From Cyrtodaria siliqua (lineage: Eukaryota; Mollusca; Bivalvia; Adapedonta; Hiatellidae), in NCBI GenBank assembly GCA_037043455.1, contig JAWPHD010001827.1, positions 124,001-188,000 of the forward strand: DNA of 64,000 nt. Direction: 5' to 3'. Each line of letters opens with the position of its first letter. The stretch's first letter is position 1. The notes beneath the pieces are model-generated. The model had not been told where the DNA came from, searched no databases, and worked only from the letters and a program-made list of their open reading frames with translations. The position numbers and the translations under genes were made by a program. Positions 45,860 through 56,000 of this stretch are shown here, piece after piece.

Positions 45860-47050
45860 TTGATTTTCCTTCTTTGTTTTATATAGGACGAATGTATGTC
45901 AAGAGACAAAAGATGCGCATTTTTCTCCGTAGAAATTTTTTAAACACATATCAGTCAAACGATCGAGCGTCCGCCAATATGAAAATGCAATAAAAACAGG
46001 GGGTCATGTATCATGTAAGAACAAGCCAATCTGTTGAATGACGTCACATTTTATTTTGACATTTACCCATTTCTACTTTCGCTTTACTGTCTATGTCAAT
46101 TATAATTAAATATCTCAAGCAAACACTAATCAATGTTCACAATACATCATTTGGATGAATTATAGGTAATAATAACAAAATGCAATCAAAAGCATGCATT
46201 TTGTATCACTAGTAAGGCAGGGAAACGGTTTTTATTAGGCACTATTTGACTATACACCACGGAAGCACAGACGAAATGGTGCAATGTAACCTGTGAGTAG
46301 TATCGACTGTTTCTGGCCGGGGTTCTCATACTATAAGAACGTATGTATAATAAAATGTGTTAGTTAAAATCGATTAAAAACTGAAAACAAATACTTTCAT
46401 TGTTCTTCCCCACTTAAGTGTGGTATAAGTACTTATCTTTTTTTCTTATTAGTGTATGTTGTTGTGCCCAGGAGAACAGGATCCTTTTCAATATTTTGAA
46501 GAGACACTCGACAATCTTGATTTTTTATAAAACTCGTGACATCCCGTTAGTTTTTCTGCATCAGTTGCATTTGTTCAATCATTAGTATTAATAAAGCAAA
46601 CTGTGTTTGCATATTACTAACTGTTGATTAAATTTCACCAATAATATATTCAAATCTATGGTAGAATAACGAAGAAAGGTTGAACAATTAAATTGTATAA
46701 TATATGCAAGAAGATTTAAAGTCAAATTGATACTGGATTAATAAATCGAGTGGCTAATTGTAATGCTTGACAGTCATAGGGTGCAATATGATCGCAAGGT
46801 ACCAATGTGTCCGCGGACATATTGGACCTCACGTAAGTCCCGACTCTGTTGAACCTATACCTTTAGGACGTCCTATTGGTTAAAAGGCGGATGGACTATG
46901 AACCTTAGAACCACACACACGGCACGCACGCACATACACATTGCTTGATAAAGACTTCAAGATTGCCATGTGTCCCTTTAATGTATTTTACAACTGTTGG
47001 GTCTGTTTATCAAACAGAGCCTTTGTTTATTTATAAAAGAGACGTATTAC
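45860..47050. other. Intergenic, no gene seen
   Basis: AT-rich. 'caagattgccatgtgtccct' near 46960 matches the family seen at 19560. No coding support. Confidence 0.35.
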
Positions 47051-47059
47051 TTCACTGGC

Positions 47060-47340
47060 CAGGCGCGTAGCTACCTGTACGCAAAGTACGCAGTTGCGTA
47101 GACATTGTCCCAAATATTGAAAAAAATTAAAAGTCCAAAAATGCAATAAAACAAGAGCCAGTGGGGGTCAGGTAACTTCTTCATTTAGCTTACAGAGACA
47201 AAATCAGCCTCATTTTGTTGCGGAAATGTCTCCAGAATGCACCACAGACGGTCTAGTAAAAACAAAATCAGGTGGAGCATGCCCCCGGACCCCCTAGACT
47301 GTTTGCGTACACATTCTAAAGTCCCTAGCTACGCCCCTGC
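47060..47340. mobile_element. Short TIR element with 5-bp target duplication
   Basis: The left end 'caggcgcgtagctac' and the right end 'gtccctagctacgcccctg' are inverted. 'ctggc' flanks it at 47055-47059 and 47341-47345. The interior includes 'catgcccccggacccccta'. The ORF starting at 47237 is a by-product of this element and the repeat after it. Confidence 0.7.
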
Positions 47341-47417
47341 TGGCGATTCTTATCATATGTGGCTCATTTTCAGTCCACTTTGCCTATATAGTATATATCG
47401 TGAAAATATTACCTTCA

Positions 47418-47520
47418 CCTCTCCAACACACAGTCTACAGTCCCTGACCTTCACCTCTCCAACACACAGTCTACAGTCCCTGACCTTCACCTCTCCAACA
47501 CAGTCTACAGTCCCTGACCG
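47418..47520 (+). repeat. 36-bp tandem repeat, about 2.8 copies
   Basis: Unit: 'ccttcacctctccaacacac' then 'agtctacagtccctga'. The last copy lacks 'ca'. Confidence 0.8.
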
Positions 47521-47579
47521 GTACGATTGTTTACCGAAAAAGGCCCTTGAATCAAAAGACAGAAAACCGGCTTAATTAA

Positions 47580-48400
47580 AATAAAAAGAAAGCCGAACTT
47601 CGAAGTAAGTATAAATCTCCGAGTTTTTATCATTTTAGTCATTATTCTTTCATTGTCATAGCTATAGGTGAGATATCATTTCATATTATTCAAAGTGTTA
47701 TACTGTTGGAATTGTATGCGTGTTCAGTGTGTTCTGAGGAGTGCGATGACCACTGCATCTACTGTGAGGTAAATGACCACCATCAAGTTGAAATTAACAT
47801 ATATATTACACATAGAAAAAATACCCGGAAAATGTATTACATAATCTAAGTAAGTCGAATATGTTTAAATGTATTAAAATGATTTCTTGATATAGATCTA
47901 CAATGAACACTTCGAAATATTTGAATAATATTATCGGAGTACTTAAGTGTAATGTAACAATACCATCAATTGACCTATATGTACTTAGATCTCATCAGTT
48001 CAGTACAATTATTGTAATTAATGTTTTTTGTTTATATACGGTTATCGTTATGTAGGTATTATTTATTTATTATTTTGCATCATTTTCACATTGAACTTCG
48101 ATAGACACAACAAAACATAGAGTTTAATATATTTATTAGTTTAATGTATAATCACATAGTTGAGTTCGGAATTGTAAACTATGCATGTATCAAGTAATAA
48201 CACAATATTTGTTAGGTAAAACACATGATAGAACGGTATCACAATCCTTGTACAATATACATAAGGTACTATTTTGACACAACTACCACACTCTTGAGTA
48301 ATGTCTTTGCAAAACTAGTGAGTATGGAACAACGAAGCTTCAACATCTCACCTTCCTTGTCGCCTGGGTGGACTAGATCCAGATCGTAGTGCTGTGGATA
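47580..48400. other. Intergenic, no gene seen
   Basis: AT-rich sequence without coding support or recognisable element ends. Confidence 0.35.
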
Positions 48401-48407
48401 TTTTATT

Positions 48408-49064
48408 CTTGCATACCGGACAAGGATATCCGTCATCTTACCGGGGCTAGATTATAAGAATCTTTCATGGGTATCCGGTGAAGATAGGGAATTCCAACCC
48501 GAGGTATAAGTGTTTTTATCGGAACCGAGGCTCTGCCGAGGTTCCGATTAAAACACTTATACCGAGGGTTGCAATTCCCTATCTGAACCTAATACCCATG
48601 ATAGATTCTTTTTCTTGCATATCAGAGACATAGTGTGCATTGACGCCGCCAGCTACTAACGTTTTGCATTTTTTCCTGCATACCGGATGTTGGCGCGCGT
48701 GAATTTTATCTCGACCCTAGGGTGAGATGGAAATATCTAGCCCCGGTAAAACGACGGATATCCTTGTCCGGTATGCAAGAAATTTCCATCTCACCCTTGG
48801 TCGAGATAAAATTCACGCGCGCCAACATCCGGTATGCAGGAAAACATGCAAAACGTCAATAGCTGGCGGCGTCAACGCACAACATTTCTCTGATATGCAA
48901 GAAAAAGAATCTATCATGGGTATTCGGTTCAGATAGGGAATTCCAGCCCTCGGTATAAGTGTTTTAATCGGAACCTCGGCAGAGCCTCGGTTCCGATAAA
49001 AACACGTATACTTCGGGTTGGAATTCCCTATCTTCACCGGAAAACCATGAAAGATTCTTATAAT
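48408..49064. repeat. Large nested palindrome
   Basis: Arms 48451-48734 and 48779-49064 are inverted copies of about 285 bp. Each arm contains its own hairpin of about 110 bp (left: 48485-48590, from 'gatagggaattccaaccc' to 'gggttgcaattccctatc'). The 44-bp centre (48735-48778) is itself the inverted copy of the sequence just outside the left arm (48408-48450, 'accggacaaggatatccgtc'). Arms differ at scattered positions. No coding ORF with support. It fits a foldback-type element; target duplications were not identified. Confidence 0.8.
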
Positions 49065-49192
49065 CTCCTTCCCGTGTCTGCGAAATCCTCTTTGAGGTAT
49101 TTTCTGAGTTTCTGGTTCACTGATTTTCTAATGTTATTGATTTTTTTTGTTTTGTCATTCCAGTCCATTTCGGGAATTTACCTCTCTCTAAT

Positions 49193-49900
49193 ATGGCCGA
49201 CACAAACACTCTTTCCAAACCACACATTTTCATTTCCTCGACCATGCGCTTTAGATCGTCAAATATTCCCATCGGTGTACAACACTCCGACTGCATGACT
49301 ACAATACCGTCAGAAAATGATGGAAATCTAATGGACGACTCACATTATGAACCGGGATTATCTACAATACAAGAAGTAGCAGAGGAAAGCTGGAACCAAA
49401 CGACAGAAATAGATGAAGAATGTATCAGCGGTCCTCTTAAAAAGTTCATGGACTTGAATGACACACTAAATGTTCTTTAAAGGTCCTCACATAACACTAA
49501 ACGAGGTTCCTCCCGGCCGGAAAGACTGCATGTATTATGTCCTGGACAACACCCTAAACATCGAGAAAAGACACAATGGAAAACGGTCTGAATTCTGGGA
49601 CGACTGCGGCACCTGGTTAAATGGCAGCACGCCGTGCACCTTTTACGTCGCCGTGCACCTTTTACGTAGAAAGGAGCGGCAAATTAATAAACATCGTAAA
49701 ACGACAAGGACTGTACTGCATGTTAAAACAACAAAACAACAAACGCGAATTCTTGCCACTTGAACCTCAGCCAAACGAAGACGCAGTAATAGCAGTGCAT
49801 CGGTTTTACCAGAATCTCAAAGCATCTTCTGCGGTAACACATGACCTGGATTGAAAAAGCAGCATATGCCGGAAGTACCGACTGACATAGCCATCGTAGA
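49193..49900 (+). pseudogene. Broken coding fragment of an unnamed protein family
   Basis: ATG at 49193 gives an acidic N-terminus (MADTNTLSKPHIFISST) closed by TAA at 49478. A second frame from about 49470 carries FFKGPHITLNEVPPGRKDC, YYVLDNTLN and EFWDDCGTWLNGSTPC. A 16-bp duplication 'cgccgtgcaccttttacg' near 49630-49665 coincides with another frame change. The third frame then reads VKRQGLYCMLKQQNNKRE and PLEPQPNEDAVIAVHRFYQ. A fourth frame gives KAAYAGSTDIAIVEYF with stops. This order (GP.I.L....., DDCG.W, FV.L.PQP, VEY) resembles uncharacterised multi-copy proteins I have seen in bivalves, but I cannot name the family. At least three frame changes indicate a pseudogene. Confidence 0.5.
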
Positions 49901-50319
49901 ATATTTTATGAGTATTTAGGGTATATACTTCAGAATTGACATCTTTTTGGGAAACATTCACGTTTAACTCGCCATATCTCACAAAATATTTGACATAATG
50001 CAATGACATTTACACACATTCGTGTATCGTTCATTCAGCAACACGGAGAACCATTTCTTTTGTAAATATGTTGAGAATAACGTATCCAACGAGTAGAAAT
50101 ACTTACCCCAGTGGTGATGGTTACCTTTTTGCTTTGAGCTGATCTTTCGGTAGCCAGCTGATCTTTCGGTCGCCGGTTTACCAGTGAGTAGTATCGACAA
50201 ACGGAATGAGGACAACTCAGCGAAACACCAACAGCTGGTCGCAATCCCGAACAGAGAAAGAGGAAACGGGCCGAAAGATAAAAAAAAAAACGAGTTCAAA
50301 GAGGAGACTGTAGTCGGAA

Positions 50320-50372
50320 AGGGGGGTGGGGGGGGGGGGGGGGGGGGGGGGGAGTCGGAAAGGGGGGGGGGG
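50320..50372 (+). repeat. Poly-G tract
   Basis: Nearly uninterrupted G from 50320 to 50351, then 'agtcggaaa' and a further G run to about 50371. Potential G-quadruplex, and a likely sequencing or length-variation hot spot. Confidence 0.85.
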
Positions 50373-50470
50373 TGTCTTTGGACCTCACCGGGTGTACAAA
50401 ACTCCGATTGTTCCATGTCCCGATGACAATACATATGAACATACATGTCCCGATGACAATACATATGAAC

Positions 50471-50600
50471 ATATTGAATTGAATTGGGGTTTTAAGGCGC
50501 ACCAACACATGAAATTTAAATGGCGCCTAACAGGAATGAACATATGGTACAGTAATGCCTCTGGGAGAGATTGAAAAATCCAATGTACATTTAATGTGTT
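50471..50600 (+). repeat. Partial family R repeat
   Basis: 'attgaattgaattggggttt', 'taaggcgcaccaacacatga', 'atggcgcctaacaggaatga'. A direct repeat 'catgtcccgatgacaataca' occurs just before it (50415 and 50444). Confidence 0.65.
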
Positions 50601-50601
50601 T

Positions 50602-50955
50602 TATCATGCAGATATGCACTTTTCTCCTAATAAAGGGGTGACCTATTAAAAGTTTGCTTTAATTATAGGCACAGACCAATAAAGCAAATCAATGCGGAAT
50701 CCATCGGCGCTTATTGTACGTAACGTTATCTGACGTCATGCACGTAACTTTGCCTGACGTCATAAAACAAACAAAAAACAACAACATGGCGACGTCCTCG
50801 ATAAGCGTACCATTCTGAGAAATAGGTAATAATAGTAATTCATACAGAAAATATGGATAATCTACATGATAAATAGAGCCTCGCCATTCTTCGTTTTCTA
50901 AGCCTCGCCTAATAAACTTGATAGTAAAAGGCACTGACATAATATTCTCTATAAG
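50602..50955 (+). mobile_element. TIR element with CRE-like sites, copy 1
   Basis: Homologous over its length to 57818-58224: 'cagatatgca', 'aataaagcaaa', 'taacgtta', 'tgacgtcat' and 'gcctcgcctaataaacttga' then 'tagtaaaaggcactga'. It carries two 'tgacgtca' sites (about 50731 and 50755) and an 'aacatggcgac' step. Ends are less clear than in copy 2. Confidence 0.65.
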
Positions 50956-51082
50956 TCTCTTTGGCATCATCCATATCTGTGGCCAATTAGCGGTCAATTA
51001 AAAACTTAAAATGTCGTTGGAAAACAATTAGCGCTCAATTAAAATCATTTAAAAAGCGTTCCTTGCAAATGGAAAAAATTAT

Positions 51083-51154
51083 GGGCTGCTCCGGGATTTG
51101 AACCCGGGACCTCTCGCACCCAAAGCGAGAATCATACCCCTAGACCAAGCAGCC
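51083..51154 (-). tRNA. tRNA-Pro (anticodon UGG)
   Basis: 72 nt without intron. The 7-bp acceptor stem is perfect (GGCTGCT with AGCAGCC). The A box is 'tggtctagggg' and the B box 'ggttcaaatcc'. The anticodon stem CTCGC/GCGAG closes the loop TTTGGGT, giving anticodon UGG (genomic 51120-51122). A T-run, the polymerase III terminator, follows at 51080-51073 on the minus strand. Unlike the SINE heads in this window, all stems pair, so this looks like a working gene. Confidence 0.97.
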
Positions 51155-51159
51155 ACGTT

Positions 51160-52050
51160 ACAGTTTTGGGCACAAATAATGTAATTAATTCCACTTACCA
51201 TATTGCTCGTGTACATAATTAATTATATTATTCGTGTAAATATATATTCTAAACAAAGTTATCTTATTTTTTTTTTGCATATTGCCTTAATAGATTGGTT
51301 TTAATTTTATTTTAAATGAGCAAAATAAAATTGTCCGGTGTATTGTTCAATATACACTTACGTAATTTCATGTTACAGTATTCCAAAAATTGGAAAATGC
51401 AAACACATCGTTTAATTTGATGCAAGTTACTGGATAAAACAACAACAGCATAGCCAACAAGTATTACCAAGGAGTCGTTATACATCATTTCTATTTGAAA
51501 CAAAATTAAATCGTAGATATGATTTATTGAAAAATCTGCATGGAAAATTAAAAAGTATCATAACAATCGGATAGTACGCTTAAGTTCGGACATAATAAAC
51601 AAGCAATTTAATTATAATATACCTGTGATTTGATTTAAGACAAACCGGCCTGTTCAAATGCAGGCCTATTCAAATTTAGTTTCCTTACATTTTAATCATA
51701 TAAGTATAACCAGGGACTAGATAGAATAAACAGGTCCTGGTACAGTGCTTGGGTAGTAAAGGATCACTATGGTTAAAAGCGTAAATTTAAAACTAAAGGA
51801 ACGTTCAAGACAGTTTCTTACTAGATTCTGCTCTCTCAGCAATGTGTTAACCAAAATTATTATTAACTATGCCTTATACAAGTTTGTGTTAGTTAACTTG
51901 AAAATCTGCCATTTTGCCTGTTTACGGAATCAATGTTCCTAAAAGTTTAAAATTCCAAATCATGGATCTTTCGATGATCAGGCCTGAGCATTTTACACCA
52001 TTTTACACCAAAGTGTATGAAAAAAACATCTGTTCATTTTTATTTCAAGG
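51160..52050. other. Intergenic, no gene seen
   Basis: AT-rich sequence between the tRNA and a family R repeat. No coding support. Confidence 0.35.
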
Positions 52051-52431
52051 CAAAGAATAGGGCCACTGCAGATCCCTTTGGAGGGGTAGGCAGAGGGGTA
52101 GAATCCCCCCGAATTCATGTTCCATTTTATCATTTTTTGTTCATGTTCATTAAAGGTCTTCATTATGATCCCTGCATTGTTTCAGGTGCCATCTTGCTCA
52201 CATCAAAAGAGCAGTGGCAGAAAACAATTAACATGGCTCCAGCGTAAATGGAGTTTCTACGATAGAATTTGCAGCAGCTCTGCAGTTCAGGGTGAGAAGG
52301 TTCTAGGCCCATTTTCTATATTTTATCTCGGATGTACATGGAGGATGAGCCTGGCATGTTCATGCCTGTTAGGCACCATATAACCTTTCATGTGTTGATG
52401 CGCCTTAAAACCAAATTCAATTCTACCACAG
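52051..52431 (-). repeat. Family R repeat, reverse copy
   Basis: The complement of 10771-11150: 'aatagggccactgcagatcc', 'gatccctgcattgtttcagg', 'cagttcagggtgagaaggtt', 'gatgcgccttaaaacc'. It ends about 560 bp upstream of the KAT14 start codon. Confidence 0.75.
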
Positions 52432-52446
52432 AGCTATGATGCAACC

Positions 52447-52796
52447 TATTCATAATTTTGATAGAGCATCATCAAAAAAACACCAATCAGTGACCAGAAA
52501 TAAGACATACATTCTGGTAGGGGATAAACTCGGTCTTTATCCTTGATGTTCAACCAAGTTTACTGTTAAAATTAAGGTATCTACAGTGTGATTCTTTTAA
52601 AACCCTGCATATTTAATGCAAATCCATGCAAATTGATTCAATATAATATGTAACTTTCAAAATCAAAATCTTCAAAATGATCGTCTTTTTACTCTGCAAA
52701 AGATTTTTATTTTACTATAGAACCTAAGGATAAAAACTGAGTACCTCAAATTCTATCACCTACTGAAAATAAGATAAAATCTCAAAATTATGAATA
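52447..52796 (+). mobile_element. Short TIR element, TATTCATAATTTTGA family, copy 1
   Basis: 350 bp bounded by perfect 15-bp inverted repeats 'tattcataattttga' and 'tcaaaattatgaata'. The interior ('accaatcagtgacca', 'aaactcggtc', 'ttcaaccaagtttactgtt', 'aaaaccctgcatatttaatg') matches 62633-62977 in reverse. It lies just upstream of the first KAT14 exon. Confidence 0.85.
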
Positions 52797-52992
52797 GAAA
52801 ATATTGGTAGGTCAATCCACACTTTCTGACAAGGTTTCTGCAGACGTCATGCAATGGCTGCATAAAAAACTCACATCTTAAATACCGCTATGTATTTATT
52901 GAAATACCGTTAACGTTGCTGCATGTATATACAGAATATAAAACCATTATGAAACTAGGATTCTTACAGCTAATATTTATTTTTATGACAGA

Positions 52993-53089
52993 ATGTCTAC
53001 GACAGGAGGTCACTGCTATTGTGGAACAGCTGACATAGATTCTCCATACTTCTTCACTTGTGACAGATGTAAGAGGAAATTCCATGAAG
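52993..53089 (+). CDS. KAT14: KAT14 exon 1 (first coding exon seen)
   Basis: Starts MSTTGGHCYCGTADIDSPYF and contains TCDRCKRKFHE. Acceptor 'tttttatgacag' just before, donor 'gaag/gtaatt'. Ends in phase 1. The Cys pair is the first half of a probable zinc site. Confidence 0.88.
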
Positions 53090-56000
53090 GTAATTTAATC
53101 GTGTTTTATCAGGGCAATTGCATATACGAGAACAATTTGCTATAAATGCTTCGAGTTGTGATGGCTGATTTAGGTTAAATACAGAATGCTTTATCAGATT
53201 TAGCACATATAGTTAATCATTCTATGCCCAGCTTGTCTCCAAGATGAACAGCCTCAAATTGGTAGGAAAACGAAGGCAAGGTTAGCTGTCGAACATTTGT
53301 AACTTGTCGTCTGTGTTGCATGGAGACTTTCGGAATTGTTCATATACTTGCAGAATGTTTGATAAGTGGCATGCCATCCGTGTTGCAGGGAGACTATCTA
53401 TTCAACTTTAAATGTCAGGCATGTGGTGGCGGGGAAGAGGAGTTCATGAGAATGAGGCTACAATGGTGAGTGGTGCCATAAAAATAAAAAATATTTATAA
53501 TCATGGGTGTCCCAGTTATCTTAGGAACTCAACCACCCCCAAACCCCCTCAATTTTTGTTATGTTAAAATGCATTAGATGCGTTCTGACATATATTTCAG
53601 ATTTATAGAAAGGTAAATGTAAGTACATAAATGTATCTGAAAAATTAATATCCCTCCACACCTCCCCCTCCCCCATTTTTATTGCGTTTTGGAAAAAAAA
53701 AATCGATTTCTGAAAATAAGGCGTAGGCCTTTGCCTACTGTGTGTACGCAGACCTACGCAAATGCTATTACAGGTATAGAATTTGTGTTGTCAAATAGTA
53801 TAGTACTATCTGACTTTTTAAAATGTTTTAACAGCACTTTCAGTTTTTGTCGAGCTCGTTTACGGATTATGATAGCGATCACATTGTCATCCCGGTGTAG
53901 TTCGTTAGTCCGTCCGTCTAATTTTCATTTCTTAATTTCTTCTTCATTTCTTGAGGATTTTCACCAAACTTTGTCACAATGTTCCTTATATGCATCTAAG
54001 ATCATGTGCAACGTTTTGGATTGCTGTGACCTACTTTTGACGAAATATAGGTCATGTCTGATCTCCGCTACGACATTTGTTTCTTGCTTCTTTCTTGCAG
54101 GATTTTCACCAAACTTCGTCGCAATGTTCCTTATATGCATCTAAGATCATGTGCAACATTTTGGATTGCTGTGACCTACTTTCGACGAAATATAGGTCAT
54201 GTCTGATCTCTGCTACGACATTTGTTTCTTGCTTCTTTCTTGCAGGATTTCACCAAACTTCGTCACAATGTTCCTTATATGTATCTAAGATCATGCGCAA
54301 CATTTCGGATTGCTGTGACCTACTTTCGACGAAATATAGGTCATGTCTGATCTCCGCTACGACATTTGTTTCTTGCTTCTTTCTTGCAGGATTTCACCAA
54401 ACTTCATCCCAATGTTCCTTATATGCCTTTGACATATATTTCAGGATGCAGGTTGTACAATTGACTCTCTACAATCTACAGTTAGGCGGTACAGGAATGT
54501 GTGGGTACTTTAGATGGAAGGAACACATCTGCACCTTTATAGACAAGCACTGGGCAACATTCTTTGGATCGCATAGGTAAAGTTAAAGTTGATGACAGAT
54601 ATCCTTGTCAATTAAGTTTATTTTTTATGTGACTTAGAAAACAGGTTCAAGTGGTTCTGAAAGTTTTCACTATTGAACTTATAGTTTTTCTATGACGTTA
54701 TCCTTGTCCATGTTGCCAAGAATCTCATCTAAACCTAAATCTGATGAAGAATTGTCAGAAATTTTGCTGGACAAAGATTCGTTCATGCCTGGTTTGCCAT
54801 ATTGATATTCACCAAAGTGCACACGCATACTGTGTGATGACATCATCATTAAACAATGGCCACGCTCATAGGTAATTACGGACACTTTACTGGACCAGTT
54901 TGGACTGGTTTTATCACTGACTAGGGTTGTACATGACTGAGGTTTTTGGTATATGGTTTATTGAATTCTGGAAGAATGGCATATGCGCACAAACCCTTTA
55001 ACATTGAATACCTGCTACAGTCTTACTTTCAAGGGAAAATGCTTTTGAAGTTTGCATCTTTTGTTGTCAATGTGAGGTCAAATGTCATCGCCGCAACATC
55101 TCGGTCGTTGTATCTTTTCGGTCATCGCAACATAACATCTCGATGCAAATTTGGTGTTATTTGAGATGAGTAATTGCAGACACATAAAAATACGGTGATT
55201 TGCAACTGTGTTCATATGAAACAAACATGAATGAAGGTTTCTTTTATCACACGGTATCATTTGTTGAAGCAGTAGTGGATGCAAGGTCATAGCTTATATG
55301 CGGAATTGGTGTAAATGCAGTAGTAACAGTAGACGTTAGGCCGAACCTTATAACAGTAAAAGTTAGGCCGAACATTATAACAGTAAACGTTAGGCCGAAC
55401 ATTATAACAGTAGACTTTAGGTCGAACATTATAACGGTAAACGTTAGGCCGAACATTATAACAGTAGACGTTAGGCCGAACATTATAACAGTAAACGTTA
55501 GGCCGAACATTATAACAGTAGACGTTAGGCCGAACATTATAACAGTAAACGTTAGGCCGAACATTATAACAGTAGACGTAAGGCCAAACATTATAACAGT
55601 AAACGTTAGGCCGAACATTATAACCGTAAACGTTAGGCCGAACATTATAACAGTAGACGTTAGGCCGAACATTATAACAGTAAACGTTAGGCCGAACATT
55701 ATAACAGTAAATGTTAGGCCGAACATTATAACAGTAAACGTTAGGCCGAATATTATAACCGTAAACGTTAGGCCGAACATTATAACAGTAGACGTTAGGC
55801 CGAACATTATAACAGTAAACGTTAGGCCGAACATTATAACAGTAAACGTTAGGCCCGAACATTATAACAGTAGACGTTAGGCCGAACATTATAACAGTAG
55901 ACGTTAGGCCAAACATTATAACAGTAAACGTTAGGTCGAACATTATAACAGTAAACGTTAGGTCGAACATTATAACAGTAAACGTTAGGCCAAACATTAT

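Noticed and set aside
47237..47575. 112-codon plus-strand ORF
   Set aside because: Starts in a short TIR element and ends in a 36-bp tandem repeat.
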